Notes under the pieces: generated by a model
Database searches by the model: none
What the model was told of the DNA's origin: nothing
Seen by the model: only the letters and a program-made list of their open reading frames with translations
In this document: positions 1 through 6,211 of the stretch, piece after piece
How positions within the stretch are numbered: position 1 is the stretch's first letter
How the letters are laid out: every line of letters starts with the position of its first letter
Program-made: the position numbers and the translations under genes
Assembly (NCBI GenBank): GCA_937883885.1
Contig: CAKZXL010000919.1
Location: 1-6,439 of the forward strand
Direction: 5' to 3'
Source: an uncultured Aquincola sp.
Lineage (GTDB): Bacteria > Pseudomonadota > Gammaproteobacteria > Burkholderiales > Burkholderiaceae
Length of the DNA stretch: 6,439 nucleotides

Positions 1-312
1 GACTTCAGCACCCGCTCGGGCTTCGTCATCACACCGGTGGTGGTGTGGGCCGGGCCGGCGAAACTGCTGGTGGCCAACCCGGGTGAGGTGGACAGCATCC
101 ACCGCATCCCGGTGAGCGAGTTCCTGCGGCCCGACGCGCCGCTGCTGGAGACCGTGGACTCCAGCGTGCACCCGGTGCTGCGCATGCCGGTAGGCAGCAG
201 CTGGATCGCCGCGCCCACCGCGGCGGTGCTGTACCAGTTCCGCGAGGTGTGCTTGCGCGGGCTGCCGACCCGGGTGTCGCACTTCGAGCAGCCCACCTTC
301 GCCTGGAAGTGA
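1..312 (+). CDS. Nudix hydrolase, CoA pyrophosphatase type (3' part only)
   Basis: This is the last 103 codons of a gene that begins before the window; the reading frame is open from base 1 to the TGA at 310-312. The visible start, with STRSGF followed by VITPVV, and the later NPGEVDSIHRIPVSEFL match the region after the Nudix box in NudL/YeaB-like proteins, which hydrolyse coenzyme A and related CoA esters to phosphopantetheine and 3',5'-ADP in the cytoplasm. The ending HFEQPTFAWK resembles the C-terminus common in beta-proteobacterial members. The Nudix box itself (the metal-binding REUXEE helix) would lie upstream, so catalytic competence cannot be judged. It converges with the lysR gene, 21 bp between stops, and has no evident link to the catabolic operon. 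The family call rests on motif memory; another Nudix subfamily is possible. Confidence 0.8.
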   Translation, partial: DFSTRSGFVITPVVVWAGPAKLLVANPGEVDSIHRIPVSEFLRPDAPLLETVDSSVHPVLRMPVGSSWIAAPTAAVLYQFREVCLRGLPTRVSHFEQPTFAWK

Positions 313-333
313 ATGGGGTCTGCCGCCGAGGCG

Positions 334-1308
334 TCACGCCAAGCGCCGCCGGCTGCGCTTGGCGGCGGCGTGCGGCACACGTTCGGCCGCCACTTGCCGC
401 AGCAAGTCCAGAAGCCGGTCGCCGGCCGGCGTGCGCAAGCCGGTGCGCAGACGCAGCAAGCCCACCGGCGGCAGCTCGATCGGCACCGCCACCGGCAAGG
501 TCACGGCCAGGCCTTGCTGCGCCAGATGGCGTGCCACCTCGCTGGCCACGAAGGCCACGCAGTGCCGCTGCTGCAGGAAGGTCAGCGTCATCAGGAACGA
601 AGCCGACTCGATGATGTCGCCTGGCGGGTCGAGCCGGTGCTTGTAGAACATCTGGTCGAGCTTGATGCGCGATGAGGCCCAGGCCGGCGGCACCACCCAC
701 GGGTGCTGCGCCAGCAGCGCCCAGGCGGGCTGGCGCACGCTGGCCAGCGCATGGTCCGGTGCCACCACGACGGCCATCGATTCGGTGTACAGCGCTTCGG
801 TCTCGAGGTCGGGCGCGGCATAGCCCGGCTCCAGCCGGCCGACGATGAAGTCCAGCTCGGCCACCCGCAGCCGCGGCAGCAGCCGCGACAGGTCTCCCTC
901 TTCGATGGACACCACACAGCGCGGCGACTCGGCCTTGAGCCGTGCCACTGCGGGTGCCACCAGGCTGGGCGTGGCCACCACCATTGCGCCCACGCGGATG
1001 TGGCCGGCGCCGCCGCTGCCGATGGCCGCGATGTCCTCGCGCGTGCGGGCGTAGTCGGCCAGCACCGAGCGCGCAAAGCGCGCCACCTTCTCGCCGTAGG
1101 CCGTGGGCTCGGTGCCGCGTGTGGAGCGCACGAACAGCGGCAGGCCGAACATGCGCTCGATCTCGACCAGCGACTTGCTGACCGCGGGCTGCGTGAGCGA
1201 GAGGAACTCGGCGGCACGGCCCAGGTGCCGGAACTGGTCCAGCGCCACCACCAGTTGCAGGTGCTTGAGCTTGAGGTTGGAGCGCAGCACACGGTCGATG
1301 TCGCTCAT
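334..1308 (-). CDS. LysR-type transcriptional regulator (GbpR-like)
   Basis: A 324-residue cytoplasmic DNA-binding protein. Residues about 13-72 form the LysR winged helix-turn-helix, with LKLKHLQLVVAL, the recognition segment FLSLTQPAVSKSLVEIE and the wing FVRSTRGTEPTAYGE. The linker ends near residue 100 (GSGGAGHIRVG), where the periplasmic-binding-protein-like effector domain starts and runs to about residue 300. The style (N-terminal LKLKHLQ, FVRSTRGTEPT) recalls the GbpR group, whose named member controls a sugar-binding protein gene. It is slightly longer than the usual ~300 residues because of a basic tail ending RSRRRLA. The start is the ATG at 1308, with a weak AGGG 8 nt upstream. 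It is divergent from the binding-protein operon, the classic arrangement for a LysR regulator that controls its neighbour and itself. The effector is unknown; a pathway intermediate or sugar acid is inferred from context only. Confidence 0.95.
   Translation of the reverse strand: MSDIDRVLRSNLKLKHLQLVVALDQFRHLGRAAEFLSLTQPAVSKSLVEIERMFGLPLFVRSTRGTEPTAYGEKVARFARSVLADYARTREDIAAIGSGGAGHIRVGAMVVATPSLVAPAVARLKAESPRCVVSIEEGDLSRLLPRLRVAELDFIVGRLEPGYAAPDLETEALYTESMAVVVAPDHALASVRQPAWALLAQHPWVVPPAWASSRIKLDQMFYKHRLDPPGDIIESASFLMTLTFLQQRHCVAFVASEVARHLAQQGLAVTLPVAVPIELPPVGLLRLRTGLRTPAGDRLLDLLRQVAAERVPHAAAKRSRRRLA
337..364. other. Perfect 10-bp stem-loop at the 3' end of lysR
   Basis: CGCCAAGCGC (337-346) and GCGCTTGGCG (355-364) are exact reverse complements with an 8-nt loop. 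The hairpin covers the last codons of lysR and abuts its stop codon, at the convergent junction with the Nudix gene. Neither strand has a T-run after it, so it is not a standard intrinsic terminator. It may slow RNA polymerase, protect a 3' end from nucleases, or assist Rho-dependent ending. Its presence is seen directly; the role is inference. Confidence 0.5.
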
Positions 1309-1323
1309 GCGGGGGATCCCTGA

Positions 1324-1363
1324 TACATGAAGAAAAAGGAATGTAGCCTGTCCACTTCTTCAT
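1324..1363. promoter_or_regulatory. Candidate LysR operator: overlapping inverted repeats
   Basis: ATGAAGAA (1327-1334) and TTCTTCAT (1356-1363) are exact 8-bp inverted arms separated by 21 bp. Overlapping the left arm, TACAT (1324-1328) and ATGTA (1341-1345) form a second dyad with a 12-bp spacer, close in shape to the T-N11-A dyads that LysR proteins prefer. The span covers the likely lysR promoter and ends at the -35-like box of the operon, where a LysR recognition site is expected for autorepression and activation. The repeats are visible in the sequence; binding is inferred. Confidence 0.4.
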
Positions 1364-1376
1364 TGGTTGGTGATGG

Positions 1377-1402
1377 TCAGACTCGCAAGAATCCGCTCAG
1401 AC
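1377..1402. promoter_or_regulatory. Direct repeat TCAGAC with a 20-bp period
   Basis: TCAGAC occurs at 1377-1382 and again at 1397-1402, so the copies sit on nearly the same DNA face two turns apart. They flank the -10-like box of the operon. They could be part of an activation half-site for the LysR protein or a site for another regulator. Two 6-bp copies can occur by chance, so support is weak. Confidence 0.25.
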
Positions 1403-1407
1403 CAACG

Positions 1408-1413
1408 AAGGAG
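1408..1413 (+). promoter_or_regulatory. Ribosome binding site deciding the binding-protein start
   Basis: AAGGAG lies 6 nt before the ATG at 1420. This strong Shine-Dalgarno sequence, together with the signal peptide that begins directly at that ATG, selects 1420 over the in-frame ATG at 1327. Confidence 0.85.
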
Positions 1414-1419
1414 ACAAGC

Positions 1420-2400
1420 ATGCGCATCCAACGACGCCGCCTGGTCCTGGGCTCCCTGGGGCTGGCCGCCACGGGCCTGCCCGCCCTGGCCCGCGCCAAC
1501 AGCTGGCCCGATCGGCCCATCACCTTCATCTGCCCCTGGCCGGCCGGCGGCACCGCCGACATGACCATGCGTGCACTGTGCGGCGTTGCCGCCCGGTCGC
1601 TGGGCCAGACGGTGGTGGTCGAAAACAAGGCCGGCGCCTCGGGCATGCTGGGCCTGAAGGCCCTGGCCACCGCCAGGCCCGATGGCTACACCATCGGCCA
1701 GATCCCGATCTCTGTCACGCGCTTTGCGCAGCTGGGCACGGTGCAGCTGGACCCGCTGAAGGACCTCAGCTTCATCGCCCGCACCTCGGGCCAGACCTTC
1801 GGCATCGCAGTGCGCGCCGACTCGCCCTGGACCACGCTGAAGGACTTCGTGGCCGCGGCCAAGGCGGCGCCGGGCAAGCTCACCTACGGCAGCGCTGGCA
1901 TCGGCGGTGCCACGCACGTGGGCATGGAGGAATTTGCGCTGGTGGCCGGCATCCAGCTCAATCACATCCCCTACAAGGGTGGCGCGCCTGCGCTGCAGGA
2001 CCTGCTGGGCGGCCAGATCGACGCGCTGGCCGACTCCAGCTCCTGGGCGCCGCACGTCACCTCGGGCAAGCTGCGGCTGCTGGCCACCTGGGGCGACAAG
2101 CGCACCCACGACTTCCCGGACGTGCCGACGCTCAAGGACAGCGGCTACGACCTGGTGGTGGATGCGCCCAACGGCGTGGGCGCGCCCCGCGGGCTCGATC
2201 CGGCGGTGCACAAGCGGCTGCGCGAAGCCTTCAAGGTGGCGGCTGCCAGCCCCGACTTCGCCGCTGCCTGCAGCCGCATCGACGCGCCGCTGATGTACCT
2301 GGACGCGCCCGACTACGAGAAGTACGTGGCCCACGTCTACCAGAAGGACACCCAGCTGATCGAGCGACTCAAGCTGCGCGAGCTGCTGGCCAAGGGTTGA
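1420..2400 (+). CDS. TTT (Bug-type) solute-binding protein, periplasmic
   Basis: A 326-residue extracytoplasmic receptor of the tripartite tricarboxylate transporter (TctC/Bug) family, which binds small carboxylates. Residues 1-26 are an export signal: a basic stretch with adjacent arginines (QRRRLVL), a hydrophobic core, and a probable cut after ALARA-26. The arginine run is Tat-like, but Sec export is also possible. The mature protein opens with the family hallmark WPDRPITFICPWPAGGTAD (29-47), followed by ENKAGASG (68-75), PDGYTIG (87-93), the hinge-region YKGGAPALQDLLGGQID (185-201), and DVPTLKDSGYD (234-244). Length is normal for the family. No TctA or TctB membrane genes are present; orphan Bug receptors are common in Burkholderiales and may share a distant permease or act in sensing. 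As first gene of the operon it should bind the pathway's acid substrate, but the ligand cannot be read from sequence. Confidence 0.95.
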   Translation: MRIQRRRLVLGSLGLAATGLPALARANSWPDRPITFICPWPAGGTADMTMRALCGVAARSLGQTVVVENKAGASGMLGLKALATARPDGYTIGQIPISVTRFAQLGTVQLDPLKDLSFIARTSGQTFGIAVRADSPWTTLKDFVAAAKAAPGKLTYGSAGIGGATHVGMEEFALVAGIQLNHIPYKGGAPALQDLLGGQIDALADSSSWAPHVTSGKLRLLATWGDKRTHDFPDVPTLKDSGYDLVVDAPNGVGAPRGLDPAVHKRLREAFKVAAASPDFAAACSRIDAPLMYLDAPDYEKYVAHVYQKDTQLIERLKLRELLAKG

Positions 2401-2408
2401 GCATCGTG
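2392..2408 (+). promoter_or_regulatory. Ribosome binding site and GTG start of the dehydratase
   Basis: AAGGG at 2392-2396 sits inside the last codons of the binding-protein gene and is 9 nt before the GTG at 2406. The overlap of this site with the upstream coding end suggests that translation of the dehydratase follows from translation of the binding protein. No in-frame ATG gives a better N-terminus for the SAF domain. Confidence 0.6.
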
Positions 2409-3932
2409 AACGGAGCTTCGCCCCTCATCCGGCTGCACCCCGACGACAACGTGCTGGTGGTGCGCCAGCCGCTGGCGCTGGGCCAGGAGCTGCCCGAATT
2501 CGGGCTGCGCACCCGCGCGCAGCTGCCCGCCGGCCACAAGATCGCGGCGCGGCCCATCGCCGCCGGTGAGCGGGTGCGCAAGTACAACGTGGTGATCGGT
2601 GCCGCCGCGCGCGACATCGAAGCGGGCGAGCATGTGCACGGGCACAACCTGGTGATGGTGGACGACCATCGCGACCCTGGCTTCGGCCTGGACGTCAAGC
2701 CCGTGGCCCTGCTGCCCGAGCGCGACCGCGCCACCTTCATGGGCTACGTGCGACCCGACGGCCGCGTGGGCACCCGCAACTACGTGGGGCTGATCAGCTC
2801 GGTCAACTGCTCGGCCACCGTCATCAAGCAGATCGCCGCGCACTTCACGCCCGAGCGGCTGGCCGCCTACCCGCACGTGGACGGCGTGGTGGCCTTTGCG
2901 CAGACCAGCGGCTGCGGCATGTCCAGCCCGAGCGAGCACTTCGACCTGCTGCGCCGCACGATCGCGGGCTATGCCACGCACGCCAACCTGGGTGGCGCGC
3001 TGCTGGTGGGGCTGGGCTGCGAACGCAACCAGGTGGCCGACCTGGTGGCTGCGCAGGGGCTGCAGCTCGGACCGCTGATGCGCAGCTTCGTCATGCAGGA
3101 CACCGGCGGCACCCGCGCCACCATCGCCGCTGGCATCGCTGCCATCGAGGAGATGCTGCCGCTGGCCAATGCGGTGCGCCGCCAGCCGGTGAGCGCCGCG
3201 CACCTCAAGATCGGCCTGGAATGCGGCGGCTCCGACGGTTTCTCGGGCATCAGCGCCAACCCGGCGCTGGGCGCGGCGATGGACATCCTGGTGCGCCATG
3301 GCGGCACTGCCATCCTCAGCGAAACGCCCGAGATCCACGGCGTGGAGTTCATGCTGACGCGCCGTGCCATCAGCCCCGACGTGGGCCAGAAGCTGCTGGA
3401 CCGCCTGGCCTGGTGGGAGCAGTACACCCGTGGCCACAACGCGCAGTTCAACGGCGTGGTGGGCGCGGGCAACCAGGCCGGCGGCTTGGCCAACATCATC
3501 GAAAAAAGCCTGGGCTCGGCGATGAAAGGCGGCACCACGCCGCTGATGGCGGTGTACCGCTATGCCGAGCCGATCGACCAGGCCGGCTTCGTGTTCATGG
3601 ACTCGCCGGGCTACGACCCGGTGGCCGTGACCGGCCAGATCGCCAGCGGCGCCAACCTCATCTGCTTTACCACCGGCCGCGGCAGCATGTTCGGCAGCAA
3701 GCCGGCGCCAACGGTCAAGCTGGCCAGCAACACGCCCATGTACCAGCGGCTGCAAGAAGACATGGACATCAACTGCGGCCTGGTGATCGACGGCGAGCTG
3801 AGCGTGGCGCAGATGGGCGAGCGCATCTTCCAGCACTTGCTGCGCACCGCCTCCGGCGAGAAATCCAAGAGCGAAGCCCTGGGCCTGGGCGACCATGAAT
3901 TCGTGCCCTGGCACCTGGGCATCACGAGCTGA
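2406..3932 (+). CDS. UxaA-family (altronate/galactarate) dehydratase
   Basis: A 508-residue cytoplasmic dehydratase of the UxaA/GarD family, which removes water from sugar acids to give 2-keto-3-deoxy or 5-keto-4-deoxy acids using a divalent metal. The GTG at 2406 is chosen as start because AAGGG (2392-2396) lies 9 nt before it and the N-terminal SAF domain (about residues 1-88) begins there. The main UxaA domain follows: GYVRPDGRVGTRN (113-125), SVNCS (132-136), QTSGCGMSSPSEH (166-178), GLECGGSDGFSG (270-281), LSETPEIHGVE (304-314), EKSLGSAMKGGTTPL (366-380), MDSPGYDP (398-405), FTTGRGSMFG (421-430) and MDINCG (453-458). All are conserved family blocks, so the enzyme looks intact and full length. 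It begins 5 bp after the binding-protein stop, implying translational coupling. Altronate, galactarate or another aldonate/aldarate are all possible substrates. Confidence 0.93.
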   Translation: MNGASPLIRLHPDDNVLVVRQPLALGQELPEFGLRTRAQLPAGHKIAARPIAAGERVRKYNVVIGAAARDIEAGEHVHGHNLVMVDDHRDPGFGLDVKPVALLPERDRATFMGYVRPDGRVGTRNYVGLISSVNCSATVIKQIAAHFTPERLAAYPHVDGVVAFAQTSGCGMSSPSEHFDLLRRTIAGYATHANLGGALLVGLGCERNQVADLVAAQGLQLGPLMRSFVMQDTGGTRATIAAGIAAIEEMLPLANAVRRQPVSAAHLKIGLECGGSDGFSGISANPALGAAMDILVRHGGTAILSETPEIHGVEFMLTRRAISPDVGQKLLDRLAWWEQYTRGHNAQFNGVVGAGNQAGGLANIIEKSLGSAMKGGTTPLMAVYRYAEPIDQAGFVFMDSPGYDPVAVTGQIASGANLICFTTGRGSMFGSKPAPTVKLASNTPMYQRLQEDMDINCGLVIDGELSVAQMGERIFQHLLRTASGEKSKSEALGLGDHEFVPWHLGITS

Positions 3933-3943
3933 CCACACCCACC

Positions 3944-5413
3944 ATGACACTGGTACTGCATCACACTGAACTGCTGCGCAGCAGCCACCTGATCGACGGC
4001 CGCTGGTGCGGCGAGCCGACCCACGAGGTGACCGATCCTGCCGACGGCAGCCTCGTCGCCCACGTGCCCGACGGCCGTGCGGCCGATGCCCGGGCCGCCG
4101 CCGACGCCGCCCATGCGGCCTTTGCCGGCTGGCGCCAGGTGCCGGCCCGGCAACGCGCCGCGCTGCTCAAGCGTTGGCACAACCTGGTGATGGCCCACCA
4201 GGATGACCTGGGCCGGCTCATCTCGCGCGAACAGGGCAAGCCGCTGGCCGAGGGCCAGGGCGAAGTGGCCTATGCGGCCAGCTACATCGAATGGTTCGCC
4301 GAGCAGGCCACCCGCGCCAATGGCGAGGTCATCCCTTCACCAGTTCGCGGCAGGCGTCTGATGGCGCTGCGTGAGCCTGTGGGCGTGGTCGCCGTCATCA
4401 CGCCCTGGAACTTTCCGGCCGCGATGATTGCCCGCAAGATCGCCCCGGCGCTGGCCGCCGGCTGCACGGTGGTGGCCAAGCCGGCGGAGGACACGCCGCT
4501 GACCGCGCTGGCGCTGGCCGCGCTGGCCCAGCAGGCCGGGCTGCCGGCCGGCGTGCTCAACGTGGTCACGGCTTCGCGAGAGCGCACGCCCGAGGTGGTG
4601 GACGCCTGGCTGGACGACGACCGGGTGCGCAAGCTCAGCTTCACCGGCAGCACGCCGGTGGGCATGCACCTGGCGCGCCGCTCGGCCGACACGCTGAAGA
4701 AGCTGTCGCTGGAACTGGGCGGCAATGCGCCGTTCATCGTGTTCGACGACGCCGACCTGGACGCCGCGGTGGAAGGCCTGATGCAGGCCAAGTTCCGCAA
4801 TGGGGGGCAGACCTGCGTCTGCCCCAACCGCGTCTATGTGCACGACGCCGTGCACGACCGCTTCGTCGAGCGGCTGGCCGCGCGCGTGGGGGCCCTGCGC
4901 GTGGGCCCCGCCGCCGACCCTTCGTCGCAGATCGGGCCGATGATCAACGCACGGGCAGTCGACAAGATCGAGCGCCATGTGCAGGACGCGGTGGCCCGCG
5001 GTGCCCAGGTGGTGGTGGGCGGGCGGCGGCTCCAGGTGGGCGGCAGCAGCGGCCACTGGTATGCGCCCACGGTGCTGGTGGGCGCCACGCCCGACATGGC
5101 CTGCGCCTGCGAAGAAACCTTCGGCCCGGTGGTGCCCGTCACCCGCTTCACCGACGAAGCCGCCGTCGTGGCCGAAGCCAACGCCACGCCCTATGGCCTG
5201 GCAGCCTACTTCTACACGCAGAATGCCCAGCGCATCTGGCGCGTGGCCGATGCCCTGGAGACCGGCATCGTCGGCATCAACGAAGGCGCGCTCGCCGCAG
5301 AAGCAGCGCCTTTCGGCGGCGTCAAGCATTCGGGCTACGGCCGCGAAGGCTCGGTGCACGGGTTGGACGACTACCAGCACATCAAGTACGTGTGCCAGGG
5401 AGGATTGGCATGA
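3944..5413 (+). CDS. NAD(P)-dependent aldehyde dehydrogenase, succinate-semialdehyde type (GabD-like)
   Basis: A 489-residue soluble dehydrogenase that oxidises an aldehyde to a carboxylic acid with NAD+ or NADP+. The Rossmann region carries the oxyanion Asn156 in TPWNFP, the cofactor Lys179 in AKPAEDTPL, and FTGSTPVG (233-240). The general base is Glu257 in LELGG, the nucleophile is Cys291 in GGQTCVCPN, and Glu391 in EETFGP contacts the cofactor. The sequence around [19 protein letters not shown] and the CVC motif is characteristic of succinate-semialdehyde dehydrogenases; Arg164, Arg285 and Ser470 fall where that family grips the substrate carboxylate. Cys293 could form the known redox-switch disulfide with Cys291. 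The ATG at 3944 lies 11 bp after the dehydratase stop and has no clear Shine-Dalgarno, so coupling is likely. Succinate semialdehyde, 2-oxoglutarate semialdehyde, tartronate semialdehyde or another aldehyde could be the substrate. Confidence 0.92.
   Translation: MTLVLHHTELLRSSHLIDGRWCGEPTHEVTDPADGSLVAHVPDGRAADARAAADAAHAAFAGWRQVPARQRAALLKRWHNLVMAHQDDLGRLISREQGKPLAEGQGEVAYAASYIEWFAEQATRANGEVIPSPVRGRRLMALREPVGVVAVITPWNFPAAMIARKIAPALAAGCTVVAKPAEDTPLTALALAALAQQAGLPAGVLNVVTASRERTPEVVDAWLDDDRVRKLSFTGSTPVGMHLARRSADTLKKLSLELGGNAPFIVFDDADLDAAVEGLMQAKFRNGGQTCVCPNRVYVHDAVHDRFVERLAARVGALRVGPAADPSSQIGPMINARAVDKIERHVQDAVARGAQVVVGGRRLQVGGSSGHWYAPTVLVGATPDMACACEETFGPVVPVTRFTDEAAVVAEANATPYGLAAYFYTQNAQRIWRVADALETGIVGINEGALAAEAAPFGGVKHSGYGREGSVHGLDDYQHIKYVCQGGLA
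5397..5413 (+). promoter_or_regulatory. Ribosome binding site and ATGA overlap starting the aldolase
   Basis: AGGGAGGA (5397-5404) is a strong Shine-Dalgarno 5 nt before the ATG at 5410. The ATG overlaps the dehydrogenase TGA as ATGA (5410-5413), a typical coupled start. This rules out the in-frame ATG at 5392, which has no ribosome site and would add six residues not seen in HpaI proteins. Confidence 0.85.
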
Positions 5414-6198
5414 ATACCTTCAAGCAGGCCCTGCAGCAGGGCCGACCGCAGATCGGCCTGTGGCTGTCGCTGGCGCAGGCCTACACGGCCGAGCTGTGCG
5501 CCAGCGCCGGCTTCAACTGGTGCCTGATCGACGGCGAACATGCGCCCAACGACGTGCGCAGCACGCTGGCGCAGTTGCAAGCGGTCGCGCCCTATTGCAG
5601 CCACTCGGTGGTGCGCGTGGTGCAAGGGGAGACGGCGCTGATCAAGCAGATGCTGGACATCGGCGTGCAGACCCTGCTGGTGCCCATGGTCGACACCGCC
5701 GAGCAGGCGCGTGCGCTGGTGGCTGCCACCCGCTACCCACCCGAAGGCGTGCGGGGCGTGGGGGCGGCGGTGGCCCGGGCCTCGCGCTGGGGCGCCCGCA
5801 CCGGCTACCTGGACGAGGCCAACGACGAGGTGTGCCTGCTGGTGCAGGTTGAAACGGCCACCGCGCTGCGCAACCTGGACGAGATCTGCGCGGTGGACGG
5901 CGTGCACGGCGTGTTCATCGGGCCGGCCGACCTGGCGGCCTCCATGGGCCACCGCGGCCAGCCCGGCCACCCGCAGGTGCAAGCCGCGATCGACGACGCC
6001 ATTCGCCGCATCACCGCCAGCGGCAAGGCAGCCGGCACGCTCACCGGCGACACCACGCTGGCGCGCCACTACCTGTCGCTGGGCGCAAGCTTCGTGGCCG
6101 TGGGCATCGACACCATTTTGCTGGCGCAGGCCACGCGCCGCCTGGCCAGCGAGTTCGACCTGGGCCCGGCGCCCGCTGCCCCGCGCGGCCCGTACTGA
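5410..6198 (+). CDS. hpaI: HpaI-type class II aldolase (4-hydroxy-2-oxoheptanedioate aldolase-like)
   Basis: A 262-residue cytoplasmic metal-dependent pyruvate aldolase of the HpcH/HpaI family. It reversibly splits a 4-hydroxy-2-keto acid into pyruvate and an aldehyde; E. coli HpaI yields succinate semialdehyde. Its pattern follows HpaI closely: GRPQIGLWL (11-19), [11 protein letters not shown] (39-49), QTLLVPMV (87-94), [12 protein letters not shown] (107-118), ARASRW (122-127), VQVET (145-149) and [14 protein letters not shown] (167-180). The catalytic set is intact: His44, Arg69, Asp41 and Asp83, with metal ligands Glu148 and Asp174, each one lower than in E. coli HpaI. A short Pro/Ala tail (252-262) is extra. 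It is last in the operon and overlaps the dehydrogenase, whose substrate is probably the aldehyde released here. The family is promiscuous, so GarL-like (5-keto-4-deoxyglucarate) or RhmA-like activity remains possible. Confidence 0.93.
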   Translation: MNTFKQALQQGRPQIGLWLSLAQAYTAELCASAGFNWCLIDGEHAPNDVRSTLAQLQAVAPYCSHSVVRVVQGETALIKQMLDIGVQTLLVPMVDTAEQARALVAATRYPPEGVRGVGAAVARASRWGARTGYLDEANDEVCLLVQVETATALRNLDEICAVDGVHGVFIGPADLAASMGHRGQPGHPQVQAAIDDAIRRITASGKAAGTLTGDTTLARHYLSLGASFVAVGIDTILLAQATRRLASEFDLGPAPAAPRGPY

Positions 6199-6208
6199 GC
6201 GGCCGCGC
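6183..6208. other. GC-only stem-loop spanning the aldolase stop codon
   Basis: GCGCGGCC (6183-6190) and GGCCGCGC (6201-6208) are exact 8-bp inverted arms with a 10-nt loop holding the TGA of the aldolase. Skipping C6209 adds two more pairs (CC 6181-6182 with GG 6210-6211). The A-run at 6214-6218 follows on the plus strand, so neither strand has the T-run of an intrinsic terminator after the stem. It probably marks the operon end or protects the transcript; that role is inferred. Confidence 0.45.
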
Positions 6209-6211
6209 CGG

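Larger units (their letters stand above)
1309..1419. promoter_or_regulatory. Divergent lysR / catabolic-operon promoter region
   Basis: This 111-bp gap separates the two divergent start codons and is visibly less GC-rich than the genes around it. For the operon, a weak -35-like TTGGTT (1363-1368) and -10-like AAGAAT (1387-1392) lie 18 nt apart, a poor sigma-70 match of the kind often seen in activator-dependent LysR targets. On the minus strand, TGGACA (1354-1349) is a good -35 match for lysR, but I see no good -10 at the right distance. Repeats that could bind the LysR protein lie in and beside these elements and are listed separately. The region's role follows from gene arrangement; exact promoter boxes are uncertain. 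Confidence 0.6.

Noticed and set aside
29..1363. Long minus-strand open frame of 444 codons over the lysR gene
   Set aside because: It overlaps the LysR gene in another frame and its translation is low-complexity Arg/Ala/Gly; the LysR frame has clear family motifs. It is a high-GC shadow.
1327..1419. In-frame extension of the binding protein to an ATG at 1327
   Set aside because: No ribosome site there, the added 31 residues would precede a normal signal peptide, and the region is the divergent promoter.
1578..2405. Open frame upstream of the dehydratase that would make a 784-residue fusion
   Set aside because: The extra part overlaps the binding-protein gene out of frame and reads as low-complexity Gly/Arg/Ala. 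The SAF domain begins at the GTG at 2406 with its own ribosome site.
2337..3950. 537-codon minus-strand open frame opposite the dehydratase
   Set aside because: Rich in His/Ala/Gly/Val with no recognisable domain, exactly antisense to a well-conserved gene; produced by GC-biased codon use.
4337..5380. 347-codon minus-strand open frame opposite the aldehyde dehydrogenase
   Set aside because: Antisense shadow of a gene with all catalytic motifs; no family features of its own.
6199..6206. GCGGCCGC palindrome just after the aldolase stop
   Set aside because: An 8-bp GC palindrome is common at this base composition; it is better explained as part of the larger hairpin arm.
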